Positions 14,680-23,099 of a DNA stretch of 32,150 bases are shown here, in pieces. Under the pieces are notes generated by a model. The model saw nothing but the letters and a program-made list of their open reading frames with translations. It searched no databases and had not been told where the DNA came from. How positions within the stretch are numbered: the first letter of the stretch is position 1; every line of letters begins with the position of its first letter. The DNA comes from Planctomicrobium piriforme (lineage in GTDB: Bacteria; Planctomycetota; Planctomycetia; Pirellulales; UBA1268). The position numbers and the translations under genes are program-made. The stretch is taken from positions 1-32,150 of the forward strand of contig CAMAVC010000036.1 in assembly GCA_945861585.1 (NCBI GenBank), in the 5' to 3' direction.

Positions 14680-15245
14680 GCACTCCCCTTGGTGGCGTTG
14701 CCGCCGCCGAGCCAGCGATCCTCGATCACTCGGATCGCGTCGCGGTGTTCCTTGGCCTTCTCGTAATCCTCGCACGCGATCGATTCCTTCATCTGCTGAC
14801 GCAGCCCGATCACGGCGGTGAGCTCCTCGGTGCCCTCGGCAAGGCCTGCGGCCGACCGGGACGGCCTCCGGCCCGTATGCTCGGTCGCACCGTGGATGTT
14901 CGCGATCAGCGGTTCGAGTTCCTTCTCGAACTGCACGTAGTCGTGCGGGCAGCCCAGGCGTCCCTGATTCCGAAACTCGAAGAACGTGATCCCGCACATG
15001 CTGCACGACCGTTGATCGAGCAGGGCGAGTTCCTCCGCCGTCTGGCCCACACCGAGGGGCCCGGACAACGCCCCACCGGCCGGCTCGCCCTCTGCCTCGT
15101 CCTCGGCCGCCGACTCAGCGGCCGCCTCCGACTGATTGAGATACGTGCGGGCGTGATCCTCACAGAGGTGCAGTTCGCGGACGGCGCCTGCCTCCAGTTC
15201 CGTGATGTGGAAGACGGCCTGTTTTTCGCAATGCTGGCACTTCAT
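14676..15245 (-). CDS. mcsA: McsA-type zinc-finger activator of McsB with UVR domain
   Basis: The 189-residue protein has the McsA layout: zinc site one with C3/C6 (CQHC) and Cys28 (HLCEDH), zinc site two with C81/C84 (CSMC) and Cys99 (GRLGCPHDY), then a UVR (UvrB/C) motif around 150-185 (LRQQMKESIACEDYEKAKEHRDAIR). A low-complexity Glu/Ala/Gly linker (38-66) separates the zinc sites. In Firmicutes McsA binds and activates the arginine kinase McsB. ATG 15245 begins MKCQHCEKQAVFHI. The stop overlaps the mcsB start. The candidate -10 for the pair is on the minus strand at 15318-15323. Identification is secure from domain order and partner. Confidence 0.9.
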   Translation of the reverse strand: MKCQHCEKQAVFHITELEAGAVRELHLCEDHARTYLNQSEAAAESAAEDEAEGEPAGGALSGPLGVGQTAEELALLDQRSCSMCGITFFEFRNQGRLGCPHDYVQFEKELEPLIANIHGATEHTGRRPSRSAAGLAEGTEELTAVIGLRQQMKESIACEDYEKAKEHRDAIRVIEDRWLGGGNATKGSA

Positions 15246-15317
15246 GGTCGAACTCGCATGCCGCCGCGGACTGGAAACGCCGGGGCCCCGATCAAACAGG
15301 CCCCACCGGCGTGGTGA

Positions 15318-15323
15318 ATCATA
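15318..15323 (-). promoter_or_regulatory. Candidate -10 element for mcsA-mcsB
   Basis: Read on the minus strand this is TATGAT, 73 bases before the mcsA ATG and in the gap to trpE. No -35 or CtsR-like direct repeat is visible. Confidence 0.35.
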
Positions 15324-15476
15324 GCAGGCCGCCGGGGCTGGGCATGCCGTTCGGTTGGGCCGCGCGCCACGCTGCCATTTCAGCACGCCATGATTGTTGG
15401 CTTTTCCCGCGCCGGATACGCTCTGTCGGCAGGCCGAGTTGCACGGCCGGCACGGCCCACGAGTCACCGTTTGCCG

Positions 15477-17003
15477 ATGACGCACCTTCCCGATGTCGAG
15501 CGGTTCGCCACGCTGGCCCGATCGGGGCGGTCCGTGCCCGTCTACCGCCGCCTGTTTGCCGACGCGCTCACGCCGCTGAGCGCCTTTGCCCGGATCGACG
15601 CCGGCGCCTGCGGCTGCCTGTTCGAGAGTGTGGTCGGCGGGGAGAAGGTCGGCCGCTACAGCTTTCTGGGCGCCGATCCCTTCATGATCCTCGAGGCCCG
15701 CGGAACCACGGTGACGATCACGCGAGCAGGCACGACGGAGACCCTCACGACGGCCGATCCGCTGGATGAACTGCGCCGGCGGATGGAGGAATTCCGTCCG
15801 GTGCGACTTCCCGAATTGCCGCCGTTCACCAGCGGCGTCGTGGGCTACGCGGCCTACGACTCGATTCGCTACGCCGAACACCTGCCCGACTCGCCGCCCG
15901 ACGACCTCCACCTGCCCGACATCAGCTTCGCCTTCTACGACCGGCTCCTCGTCTTCGACAACGTCACGAAATCGCTCGATATCGTCGTGCTCGCCCGGAT
16001 CGACGACCTGTCACCGGAAGGCTTGGCCAGTGCCCGGACGGAGGCGTGCCGGCGGATCGACGCCACGATCGCCACGTTGCAGGAGCCCCATGCCTGGCCG
16101 CCCCCCGCCGACATCGGCCCCCGCCGGGAGCCCGAAAGTCTCACCGCCGGCACCGCTGTCTCGACGTTTCCTCCCGAGGCGTTCATGGCGGCCGTCGAGC
16201 GGGCGATCGAATACATCCGGGCCGGCGACGTGTTTCAGGTGGTGCTCAGCCGGCGGCTCGACATCCCCTTCACGGGGCCGCCCCTCGAACTCTACCGCAC
16301 GCTCCGCGTGGTCAACCCGAGCCCGTTCATGTTTTTCCTGCGCACGCCCACGGTCACGCTCGTGGGCAGCTCTCCAGAGATCATGGTGCGCGTGATCGAC
16401 GACGATATCACCGTGCGGCCGCTCGCCGGCACGCGGCCCCGGGGGGCGACGCCCGAGGAAGACCGGCAACTCGCCGAGGGGCTGCTCGCCGACCCCAAGG
16501 AACGGGCCGAGCATGTCATGCTGATCGACCTCGGCCGCAACGACGTGGGCCGGGTGTCGCAGATCGGCTCGGTGACCTTGAGCGACGTGATGTCGATCGA
16601 GCGTTATAGCCACGTCATGCACATCACGAGCAACGTCACCGGCCGACTCGCCCCGGGCATGACGGCGTTCGACGCCCTGCGGGCCTGCCTCCCCGCCGGC
16701 ACGGTATCGGGCGCCCCGAAGATCCGGGCGATGGAGATCATCGACGAGCTCGAGCCGGTCCGCCGCGGTCCCTACGCGGGAGCCGTCGGCTACATCGACT
16801 TCACCGGCGCCATGGACACGTGCATCGCCCTGCGCACGATCGTCGTGACCGGCGGCAGGGCCCACGTGCAGTCCGGGGCGGGAATCGTGGCCGACAGCGT
16901 GCCCGCCAGCGAGTTCCAGGAGACGATCAACAAGGCGAAGGGGCTGCTCGTGTCGATCGAGATGACTGCCGAACGCCTCGGCCGCGCGCCGTCAGGACCA
17001 TGA
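15477..17003 (+). CDS. trpE: Anthranilate synthase component I
   Basis: TrpE converts chorismate and ammonia (from TrpG) to anthranilate, the first committed step of tryptophan synthesis. The 508-residue product is full length. The N-terminal feedback site is present as LFESVVGGEKVGRYS (48-62, matching LLESx10S). The catalytic half has FQVVLSRRLDIPF, PSPFMFFL, GSSPEIMVRV, PLAGTRPRG, GTVSGAPKIRAMEII (~409-423), PYAGAVGY and QSGAGIVADS. An ATG at 15390 is also in frame but would add 29 atypical residues. The stop overlaps the ABC ATPase start as ATGA (17000-17003). No trpG, D, C or F is adjacent, and trpBA is 3 kb away on the other strand, so the pathway genes are scattered. Confidence 0.95.
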   Translation: MTHLPDVERFATLARSGRSVPVYRRLFADALTPLSAFARIDAGACGCLFESVVGGEKVGRYSFLGADPFMILEARGTTVTITRAGTTETLTTADPLDELRRRMEEFRPVRLPELPPFTSGVVGYAAYDSIRYAEHLPDSPPDDLHLPDISFAFYDRLLVFDNVTKSLDIVVLARIDDLSPEGLASARTEACRRIDATIATLQEPHAWPPPADIGPRREPESLTAGTAVSTFPPEAFMAAVERAIEYIRAGDVFQVVLSRRLDIPFTGPPLELYRTLRVVNPSPFMFFLRTPTVTLVGSSPEIMVRVIDDDITVRPLAGTRPRGATPEEDRQLAEGLLADPKERAEHVMLIDLGRNDVGRVSQIGSVTLSDVMSIERYSHVMHITSNVTGRLAPGMTAFDALRACLPAGTVSGAPKIRAMEIIDELEPVRRGPYAGAVGYIDFTGAMDTCIALRTIVVTGGRAHVQSGAGIVADSVPASEFQETINKAKGLLVSIEMTAERLGRAPSGP

Positions 17004-17896
17004 TCGCCTTCCACGACGCGACTCTTTCGTACGGCGGTCGACCTGTGTTGAAGGGCGTGTCGTTCGAGATGCCGGCTGGTCGTGCCGCCGCACTCCTCGG
17101 CCGCACGGGGGCCGGAAAGACGTCGCTCCTCGCCGCCGCTGCGACCGCCCTCACGCTCGATGCCGGCGACATCACGGTGCACGGCCAGTCTGTGCGCCGG
17201 GATGCTGCCGCCGTGCGACGGCTCGTAGGATACGTGCCGGCCCGGCCGCCGGCGTGGCCGCCGTGCCGCGTGGCGGAATTTCTCGAACTCGCCGCATCGT
17301 TCGCCGGCCTCCAGGGCAAGCCGCTGCGCACCGCCGTGACGAAGGCACTCGACCTCGCGGGCCTCACGGCACGGGCGGCCGATCCGATCGACACGCTTCC
17401 CGACGGCAGCGGACGCCGGCTGCTCCTTGCCAGGGCGCTCCTCCACGACCCCGAGGTGCTGATCCTCGATGACCCGTTTTCCGCCCTCGATCCAGCTGAA
17501 CACGCGAGCGTGGAGGCGCTCATCGGGGATGCCCATCTGATGGGCCGCGCCGTGCTGGCGGCGATCGACAACGCCGTCGTGCCGCCCTGCTTCACCGACC
17601 TGGTGGTCCTCGACGCAGGCCGGGTTGCCGCTGCGGGCCCCCATACGATCGAGACGTTTGCCACCGGCCGGTCATTCACGTTCCGGCTCACCTGCCGAGG
17701 CCGGGCAGACGACGCGGCCGCGGCCCTGCGCGGGCTCGCCGACGAGGCCCGGGCCGTGGATCTCGACCACGCCGTCGCGGTGATCACGCCCGCGCTCACG
17801 CCGCCCGCGCGGCTCGTGGCCGCCGTCGTCGCAGCGGGGATCCCCGTCGAAGCTGCAGGGTTTCACCCCGCATGGACGGCACAGCTGCTGACGTGA
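17000..17896 (+). CDS. ABC-type ATPase with several degenerate catalytic motifs
   Basis: A 298-residue ATP-binding-cassette protein, translationally coupled to trpE. Walker A is intact (GRTGAGKTS, 34-42). Walker B is VLILDD (153-158), with Asp158 where the catalytic Glu is expected, followed by a normal D-loop (SALDP). The Q-loop glutamine is missing (GYVPARPP), the signature LSGGQ is replaced by LPDGS (133-137), and the switch histidine is absent (VLAAIDNAVV near 186-194). About 90 residues beyond the ATPase core (205-298) form an extra domain with no recognised family. No permease gene is nearby. It may bind ATP with weak or no turnover, or act as a regulator rather than a transporter. The family is clear, the function unknown. 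Confidence 0.8.
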   Translation: MIAFHDATLSYGGRPVLKGVSFEMPAGRAAALLGRTGAGKTSLLAAAATALTLDAGDITVHGQSVRRDAAAVRRLVGYVPARPPAWPPCRVAEFLELAASFAGLQGKPLRTAVTKALDLAGLTARAADPIDTLPDGSGRRLLLARALLHDPEVLILDDPFSALDPAEHASVEALIGDAHLMGRAVLAAIDNAVVPPCFTDLVVLDAGRVAAAGPHTIETFATGRSFTFRLTCRGRADDAAAALRGLADEARAVDLDHAVAVITPALTPPARLVAAVVAAGIPVEAAGFHPAWTAQLLT

Positions 17897-17915
17897 GCGA
17901 TGCGAACGGCCTCAT

Positions 17916-17999
17916 AGGAAGCCCGAGGCGTAAGCCGAAGGGAAAGACGCGCGGTGTTACGAAAGCGGGCATTCTCTCGGCTCACGCCTCGGGCTTCCT
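17916..17999. repeat. Inverted pair of short palindromic repeat units
   Basis: A 23-bp unit at 17916-17938 (AGGAAGCCCGAGGCGTAAGC plus CGA) and its inverted copy at 17977-17999 match at 22 of 23 positions, separated by 38 bases. They fill the gap between two convergent genes (ends 17896 and 18006) and could form a strong hairpin in either transcript, so two-way termination is possible. Single copies occur at 13319-13341 and 31953-31974. Confidence 0.75.
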
Positions 18000-18005
18000 G
18001 ACGGG

Positions 18006-18506
18006 CTACGCAGCATCGCCCCAGGCGCGGCGGACCTCGGCGAGGCCGTCGGCGCAGAGGTCGTAGTCGCGGCTCAGTCGCTCGAAGAGCTCCCGCTCCT
18101 CGGCCGCCTCGTCGGGCTCGAGCGTGCTCACGAGCCAGTATGCCTGCTTGCCGGCCGCACGGAAGTCGATGACGGGCCGGATCGGCGCCGAGGCATGCAG
18201 CCGCTCGACGGCCTCGGGGTAGAGGCCGGTCCAGAAGAGCGTGTAGTCGCCGATGTGGCGGTATTCAACGAGGGCCTCGTCGGGGGGATGGTCGCGGGCT
18301 GCGACGAGCATCGTCGTCACGTCCGAGGCGCCGGCCGAGCCTGACGGCGGTGCCACGATCGCATCGTGCCGCAGGAACCGGACCAGCAGGAGCGCCACGT
18401 AGTCGACGAGCGCCGGGTCGACGATCCCCAGCCTGGCGTGGAAGGCGTATTCCGTCAGGCCCCGAAAGAAGCGGTCGATGTCGGACGGTTCACGGGCGGC
18501 AAACAT
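18006..18506 (-). CDS. Conserved-looking soluble protein, function unknown
   Basis: A 166-residue acidic, mostly helical protein with no signal peptide or membrane span. Notable stretches are DIDRFFRGLTEYAFHARLG, ALVDYVALLLVRFLRHDAI, YRHIGDYTLFWTGLYPEAVERL and KQAYWLVSTLEPDEAAEERELFERLS. I have an impression of similar proteins in other bacteria but cannot name a family. ATG 18506 is chosen; a GTG directly before it (18509) is also in frame. It is divergent from the antiporter gene, with 92 bases between the starts and a palindromic TTATAA midway. Codon use looks like that of its neighbours, and the clean hairpin-bounded 3' end supports a real gene. Confidence 0.7.
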   Translation of the reverse strand: MFAAREPSDIDRFFRGLTEYAFHARLGIVDPALVDYVALLLVRFLRHDAIVAPPSGSAGASDVTTMLVAARDHPPDEALVEYRHIGDYTLFWTGLYPEAVERLHASAPIRPVIDFRAAGKQAYWLVSTLEPDEAAEERELFERLSRDYDLCADGLAEVRRAWGDAA

Positions 18507-18554
18507 CACAGCCTCGCACGATGGTGGTGCTGCAGCTATCGTTGCTACGCGTGG

Positions 18555-18560
18555 TTATAA
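18555..18560. promoter_or_regulatory. Palindromic TTATAA between divergent genes
   Basis: TTATAA lies 48 bases before the minus-strand start (18506) and 38 bases before the plus-strand start (18599), one of very few AT-only hexamers in the window. It could serve as a -10 for either or both directions. Confidence 0.3.
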
Positions 18561-18598
18561 ACGGTGGTTCCCACCGGGCCTACGGGAATGTGTGTGCC

Positions 18599-19948
18599 AT
18601 GGACGCCGGAACGAGTCTGCCGATCCTGCTGGCGGCCGGCCGGGAGGAAAGCCTCCGGCCGCTGCTCGTGCAGCTCATCGTGATCATCCTCGCCGCCCGG
18701 GCCGGGGCGGCCGTGGCCCGGTGGCTGCGGCAGCCGAGCGTGGTCGGGGAGATCGTGGCCGGCCTGCTGCTCGGGCCCTCGGTGTTCGGGGCGTTCTTTC
18801 CCGACCTGTTCGCCGCGGTGTTTCGGGGTGGAGCAGGGGGGGGCGAACTGGAGTCCGCCCTCACCGGTTTCAGCCAGGTGGGACTGGTGCTCCTGCTGTT
18901 TCTGGTCGGAATCGAGTTCGACTTTTCGCACATCTGGCGGCAAGGGCGAGTGGCCGCTGCCGTGTCGCTCGCCGGGATCATGGTGCCGTTCACGCTCGGG
19001 CTCGGCCTCGCCGGGCTGATGGCGCCGCGGCTGGACGCACTCGGAGCCACGGGCGGGATCGACACACGAGCCTTCGCGCTGTTCCTGGGCACCGCCATGT
19101 CGATCACGGCGATTCCGATCCTGGGCCGGATCCTCATCGAGATGGGGATGCAGCACACGCCTCTCGGCGCCACCGTGATCGCGGCCGCCGCCTGCGACGA
19201 CGCGGTGGGGTGGACGCTCTTGGCAGCGGTCTCGGCGCTCGCCGTGGGTCGGTTCGAGATCGCGGGCGTGGTCGGGATGATCGCGGCCACGGTCGTATTT
19301 GCAGGGGTGATGCTCGGGATCGTCCGGCCACTGCTTCTGCCGCGGCTGGAACGGGCCGTGGGGGCAGACGGGAAACTCCCGCTCGGAGCACTGTCGATCG
19401 TGCTCGCGATCCTCTTGGCAGCGGCCTACACCACGAGCCGCATCGGCATCTTCGCGATCTTCGGCGGCTTCCTCCTCGGGGCGGCGCTCTCGGGCTCCCC
19501 GCGGGTGCGCGAGGCGTTCGCGGCGCAGTTCGGCGACCTCGTGACCGTGTTCTTTCTGCCGATCTTCTTCACCTTCACCGGCCTGCGGACGAACATCGGC
19601 TCGCTCGGTAGCCTCGAGGCCTGGGGGTGGTGTGCAGCCGTGTTGGTGGTCGCCGTGGCAGGCAAGTGGGGCGGCTGCGGCCTCGCGGCCCGGCTGGGCG
19701 GCATGCCGGCCGGCGAGGCGGCCTGCGTCGGCGTGCTCATGAACACGCGCGCCCTCATGGAACTGATCGTGATCAACGTGGGGATGGATCTGGGCGTGAT
19801 CCCCCAGTCGGTCTACTGCATGCTCGTGCTCATGGCGATCGCCACCACGCTCATGGCCACGCCACTCGCCACCCGCCTGCTCCGCGGCAGCCCGTATGAA
19901 CAGCGTCTCGCCGACCGTGGTTTTCTCGCGGTCCGTCGCGGTTCTTAG
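18599..19948 (+). CDS. Cation:proton antiporter, CPA2 (KefB/NapA-like) family
   Basis: A 449-residue integral membrane protein with about 12 hydrophobic segments. CPA2 signatures include the first-helix region LRQPSVVGEIVAGLLLGPSVFG, the LVLLLFLVGIEFDF segment, AMSITAIPILGRILIE, and the ion-site motif AACDDAVGW with paired Asp residues. The late MNTRALMELIVINVG motif is also typical. These proteins exchange Na+ or K+ for protons across the inner membrane. There is no C-terminal RCK/TrkA-N regulatory domain, so it is the short form. ATG 18599 is preferred; the upstream open frame overlaps the divergent gene. Its stop overlaps the trpA stop on the other strand. The ion specificity cannot be read from the sequence. 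Confidence 0.88.
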   Translation: MDAGTSLPILLAAGREESLRPLLVQLIVIILAARAGAAVARWLRQPSVVGEIVAGLLLGPSVFGAFFPDLFAAVFRGGAGGGELESALTGFSQVGLVLLLFLVGIEFDFSHIWRQGRVAAAVSLAGIMVPFTLGLGLAGLMAPRLDALGATGGIDTRAFALFLGTAMSITAIPILGRILIEMGMQHTPLGATVIAAAACDDAVGWTLLAAVSALAVGRFEIAGVVGMIAATVVFAGVMLGIVRPLLLPRLERAVGADGKLPLGALSIVLAILLAAAYTTSRIGIFAIFGGFLLGAALSGSPRVREAFAAQFGDLVTVFFLPIFFTFTGLRTNIGSLGSLEAWGWCAAVLVVAVAGKWGGCGLAARLGGMPAGEAACVGVLMNTRALMELIVINVGMDLGVIPQSVYCMLVLMAIATTLMATPLATRLLRGSPYEQRLADRGFLAVRRGS

Positions 19949-20817
19949 CCCGATACGGCTGTGGCGAGCGGAGCGATGAACCGCTCGACGCCGGCGACGA
20001 GCTGCTCACGGGGCTGACTCGCGAGTTCGGCCACCTGCCGCACGAGCGCCGAGCCCACGATCACGCCGTCGGCGACGGCGGCCACGGCCCGGGCCTGATC
20101 GGCACCGGAGATCCCGAAGCCCACCAGGATCGGCACGTCGGTCTTCGTGCGGAGCCACTCGATCCGTTCGATGAGCCCGGGCGGCAGTTCGGTGCGGGCG
20201 CCCGTCACGCCCGCCACCGACACACAGTAAAGAAAGCCGGTCGACCGGCGGGCGATCTGCTCGGCGCGGTCGGGAGGCGTGGTCGGCGTGACGAGCCGCA
20301 CGAGGGCTAGGCCAGCCGTGCGACAGGCCGCATCGAGCTCGTCGCTCTCCTCGAGTGGCAGATCAGGCACGACGAAGCCGGCGAGACCGGCGGCCGTCGC
20401 GTCGGCGACGAATCGCTCGATGCCGCGGCGGAAGATGAGCGAGTAGCTCGCCATCGCGAGAATCGGCATCTGCACGCGGGCCGATGCCTCTCGGGCGATG
20501 CCAAACATGCCCTCGAGCGTGATGCCGGCTCCGAGCGCGCGGGTGTACGACGACTGGATCACCGGGCCGTCGGCGATCGGATCGCTGTAGGGCACGCCCA
20601 GCTCACAGAGTGACGCGCCGGCCCGATCGATCGCCTCGAGCACGGCCACGCTCGTCGCCACGTCGGGGTCGCCCGCTGTCACGAAGGGCGCGAGCGCCTT
20701 GCGGCCGGCGGCCCGGTTGGCCGCGAACACGGCTGCGAGTTTGTCGATCGGACGGAGTTTGGAAATAGGGACGGGAGCGAATTTCGGTGTGTCGTGTGCC
20801 ATGGTGTTCGATTTCAT
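19945..20817 (-). CDS. trpA: Tryptophan synthase alpha chain
   Basis: TrpA cleaves indole-3-glycerol phosphate to indole and glyceraldehyde-3-phosphate within the TrpAB complex. Catalytic residues are Glu72 and Asp83 in CELGVPYSDPIADGP, matching Glu49 and Asp60 of the enteric enzyme. Other family motifs are KALAPFVTAGDPD, GFVVPDLPLEES, LVTPTTP and GFGISGADQ. The first ~20 residues are unusual: they are read through one arm of an inverted repeat (20761-20786). The native-looking part starts at PIDKLAAVFAANRA. Two starts are possible: ATG 20817 (290 residues, GGGAG 12 bases upstream) and ATG 20802 (285 residues, no clear ribosome site). The trpB stop is 22-37 bases upstream, so the pair is an operon. 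Confidence 0.93.
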   Translation of the reverse strand: MKSNTMAHDTPKFAPVPISKLRPIDKLAAVFAANRAAGRKALAPFVTAGDPDVATSVAVLEAIDRAGASLCELGVPYSDPIADGPVIQSSYTRALGAGITLEGMFGIAREASARVQMPILAMASYSLIFRRGIERFVADATAAGLAGFVVPDLPLEESDELDAACRTAGLALVRLVTPTTPPDRAEQIARRSTGFLYCVSVAGVTGARTELPPGLIERIEWLRTKTDVPILVGFGISGADQARAVAAVADGVIVGSALVRQVAELASQPREQLVAGVERFIAPLATAVSG

Positions 20818-20847
20818 CGACGAAATTCGCTCCCGTCCCTATTTTCC
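20761..20847. repeat. Long inverted repeat spanning the trpB stop and trpA start
   Basis: The left arm 20761-20786 and right arm 20821-20847 match at every position except one inserted A (26 and 27 nt), around a 34-nt centre. On the minus strand the first arm begins GGAAAATAG, which supplies the last codon(s) and stop of trpB. The trpA start codons lie in the centre, and the second arm is translated as codons of trpA (KFAPVPIS). It looks like a small mobile palindromic element fixed between the two genes. Confidence 0.85.
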
Positions 20848-22065
20848 GCTGCCATCGGCGGTGAGGCCGCGCACCCGGGCGATCTCGGCGGCGTCCTTGT
20901 CGCCACGGCCCGAAAGGCAGACGACGAGAATCTCGCTCGGCGGCCGTTTCGCCGCCTCCTCGGCCGCCCACGCGAGGGCATGCGACGTTTCGAGAGCGGG
21001 CAGCACGCCCTCGCGGCGAGCGACGAGGTCGAAGGCGTCGAGCGCCTCGCCGTCGGTCACGCTCGTGTATTCCACCCGGCCGAGATCCCGCCAATAGCTG
21101 TGCTCGGGGCCCACCCCTGGATAGTCGAGGCCCGCCGACACCGAGTGCACGTCGGCAGTCTGGCCGTCTTGATCCTGGAGCACGTAGCTCAGTGAGCCGT
21201 GGAGAATGCCCGGGCTGCCGTAGCTGAGGCTCGCGGCGTGGTCGCCTGGCTGGCCCGAGCGGCCCCCCGCCTCGACGCCGACGAGCCGCACCTCGCGGTG
21301 ATCGACGAAGGGATAGAACATGCCGGCCGCGTTGCTGCCGCCACCGACACAGGCCACAACCGTGTCGGGCAGTCGCCCGAACTGCCGGCGGCACTGCTCG
21401 ACGGTCTCCCGACCGATCACGCTCTGGAAGTCGCGCACGATGCGCGGAAAGGGGTGCGGGCCGACGACGGAGCCGATGATGTAGTGCGTGGTTTCCACCG
21501 AGCCCATCCAGTCGCGCATCGCTTCGTTGATCGCGTCGCGGAGCGTGCGGGAGCCGCTCTCGACGGGCCGCACCTCGGCCCCCATGAACCGCATGTTGCG
21601 CACGTTGGGCGCCTGGCGGCGGACGTCCTCGGACCCCATGTAGACCACGCAGTCCAGACCGAATCGGGCGCAGGCCGTGGCCGTCGCCACACCATGCTGG
21701 CCGGCGCCGGTCTCGGCGATGATCCGCCGCTTCCCCATGCGGATCGCGAGCAGGCCCTGTCCGAGCGTGTTGTTGATCTTGTGGGCACCGGTGTGGCTGA
21801 GATCTTCCCGTTTGAAATAGATCTGCGCGCCGCCGGCATACTCCGTGAGCCGCTTGGCGAAGAGCAGGGGGGTGGGGCGGCCGACGAACGCGGAGAGCAG
21901 GGCGTCGAGCTCGGCCTGGAACGTTGGGTCAGCCACCGCCAACGCATATTCCCGCTCGAGTTGGTCGAGCGCGGCGGAGAGCGTCTCGGGCACGTAGCGG
22001 CCGCCGAACCGCCCAAACCGGCCGAGGGCATCAGGAACGCTGGAGAGCGCGGGGGCGGCTGGCAT
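20839..22065 (-). CDS. trpB: Tryptophan synthase beta chain
   Basis: TrpB condenses indole with serine to tryptophan using pyridoxal phosphate. The 408-residue product is of normal length. The PLP lysine is Lys96 in [14 protein letters not shown]; the phosphate-binding loop is [19 protein letters not shown] and [12 protein letters not shown] are diagnostic of the main TrpB1 type. The last residues (ADGSGK and stop) are formed partly by the inverted repeat at 20761-20847, so the native C-terminus may have been slightly altered. ATG 22065 gives [23 protein letters not shown] candidate -10 (TACAAT, minus strand) is at 22121-22126. It is divergent from mutM with about 100 bases between the starts. 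Confidence 0.96.
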   Translation of the reverse strand: MPAAPALSSVPDALGRFGRFGGRYVPETLSAALDQLEREYALAVADPTFQAELDALLSAFVGRPTPLLFAKRLTEYAGGAQIYFKREDLSHTGAHKINNTLGQGLLAIRMGKRRIIAETGAGQHGVATATACARFGLDCVVYMGSEDVRRQAPNVRNMRFMGAEVRPVESGSRTLRDAINEAMRDWMGSVETTHYIIGSVVGPHPFPRIVRDFQSVIGRETVEQCRRQFGRLPDTVVACVGGGSNAAGMFYPFVDHREVRLVGVEAGGRSGQPGDHAASLSYGSPGILHGSLSYVLQDQDGQTADVHSVSAGLDYPGVGPEHSYWRDLGRVEYTSVTDGEALDAFDLVARREGVLPALETSHALAWAAEEAAKRPPSEILVVCLSGRGDKDAAEIARVRGLTADGSGK

Positions 22066-22120
22066 CGGGCGGTTCCTCGATCGGTGGGCTTGCCGGGGGC
22101 GTGCACGTCGGAGCACTCCG

Positions 22121-22126
22121 ATTGTA
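22121..22126 (-). promoter_or_regulatory. Candidate -10 element for trpB-trpA
   Basis: Read on the minus strand this is TACAAT, 56 bases before the trpB ATG in the divergent gap with mutM. No operator-like dyad was noticed beside it. Confidence 0.35.
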
Positions 22127-22163
22127 GCCTGACGGTCGCACGCCACCATCCGGACCGCACCCC

Positions 22164-23060
22164 ATGCCCGAACTGCCCGAAGTCGAGACGATGCGTCGTG
22201 GGATTGCCGGCATCGCCGGAGCGCGAATCGTGGCGGCGGAGTTTCCACGGAGCCGGGTGCGGCCGCTCTCGATCCAACCCCGCCCCGCAGTGCTCGCCGC
22301 CCGACTCGGAGGCTGCACGATCACGGCGGTGCTCCGGCGCGGCAAGCGGATCGTGCTGGAACTGGCCGGCGACTCACCGGCGGACACCCGCTGGCTGGCG
22401 ATCGAGCCCCGCATGACGGGGCTGATGCTCGTCACCGATCCGCCGTCGCCGGAGCATGTGCGGCTGGTGCTGCACCTCGCGCGCACGCCGCGTCGTGGCC
22501 TGCCGGCGCAGGTTCTGTTTTGGGATCGACGCGGCCTGGGCACAATCCGGCTCCACGACCGCGCCGGGCTCGAGGCCGCGTGTGGCCCCGAGAAGCTCGG
22601 GCCCGACGGGCTGGAGATCTCGGGCAGCGAGCTCGCCTCGCGGCTGCGTGGGTCGCGCCGGGCCGTGAAGGTGGCGCTCCTCGACCAGCGGGCGGTGGCC
22701 GGCATCGGCAACATCTATGCCGCGGAGATTCTGTTTCGCGTGCGCATCGATCCGCGAACGCCCTGTCGCCGGCTCACGCGCGACGCCTGGGAGCGAATCG
22801 CCACCGCGACGCGTGACGTACTCACCGAGGCGGTGCGACTCGAGGGCTCGTCGATCGACGACGAGACCTACCGCACCGCCGACAACCGATTTGGACGCTT
22901 TCAACACGAGCACCGCGTCTATGGCCGTGAAGCCAGTCCTTGCACCGCGTGCGGCGAGGCCGTCGTGCGCATCGTGCAGGCTCAACGAGCCACGTTCTTT
23001 TGCCCTGCGTGTCAGCGGCGGCCCGGTGGACGCCGCCACCGCCGTATGGCGGCGTCCTGA
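22164..23060 (+). CDS. mutM: Formamidopyrimidine-DNA glycosylase (Fpg/MutM)
   Basis: Excises 8-oxoguanine and formamidopyrimidines and nicks the abasic site. The protein starts [13 protein letters not shown], exposing the catalytic Pro2 and Glu3 after Met removal. A conserved lysine lies in [10 protein letters not shown] (about residue 60), and the helix-two-turn-helix has [20 protein letters not shown]. The zinc finger is C-x2-C-x16-C-x2-C at the end (CTACGEA ... FFCPACQ). At 298 residues it is slightly longer than E. coli MutM (269) owing to inserts and a basic tail. It is the first gene of a probable operon with the DUF3500-like gene (39-base gap) and thiO (21-base gap). Identification is secure. 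Confidence 0.95.
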   Translation: MPELPEVETMRRGIAGIAGARIVAAEFPRSRVRPLSIQPRPAVLAARLGGCTITAVLRRGKRIVLELAGDSPADTRWLAIEPRMTGLMLVTDPPSPEHVRLVLHLARTPRRGLPAQVLFWDRRGLGTIRLHDRAGLEAACGPEKLGPDGLEISGSELASRLRGSRRAVKVALLDQRAVAGIGNIYAAEILFRVRIDPRTPCRRLTRDAWERIATATRDVLTEAVRLEGSSIDDETYRTADNRFGRFQHEHRVYGREASPCTACGEAVVRIVQAQRATFFCPACQRRPGGRRHRRMAAS

Positions 23061-23099
23061 CGGATGCCGTACTCTGAGGTGATCACCGGAGACCATCCC

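Noticed and set aside
15246-15476. trp leader peptide/attenuator before trpE
   Set aside because: No short frame with tandem Trp codons and no alternative terminator hairpin with a T-run was seen.
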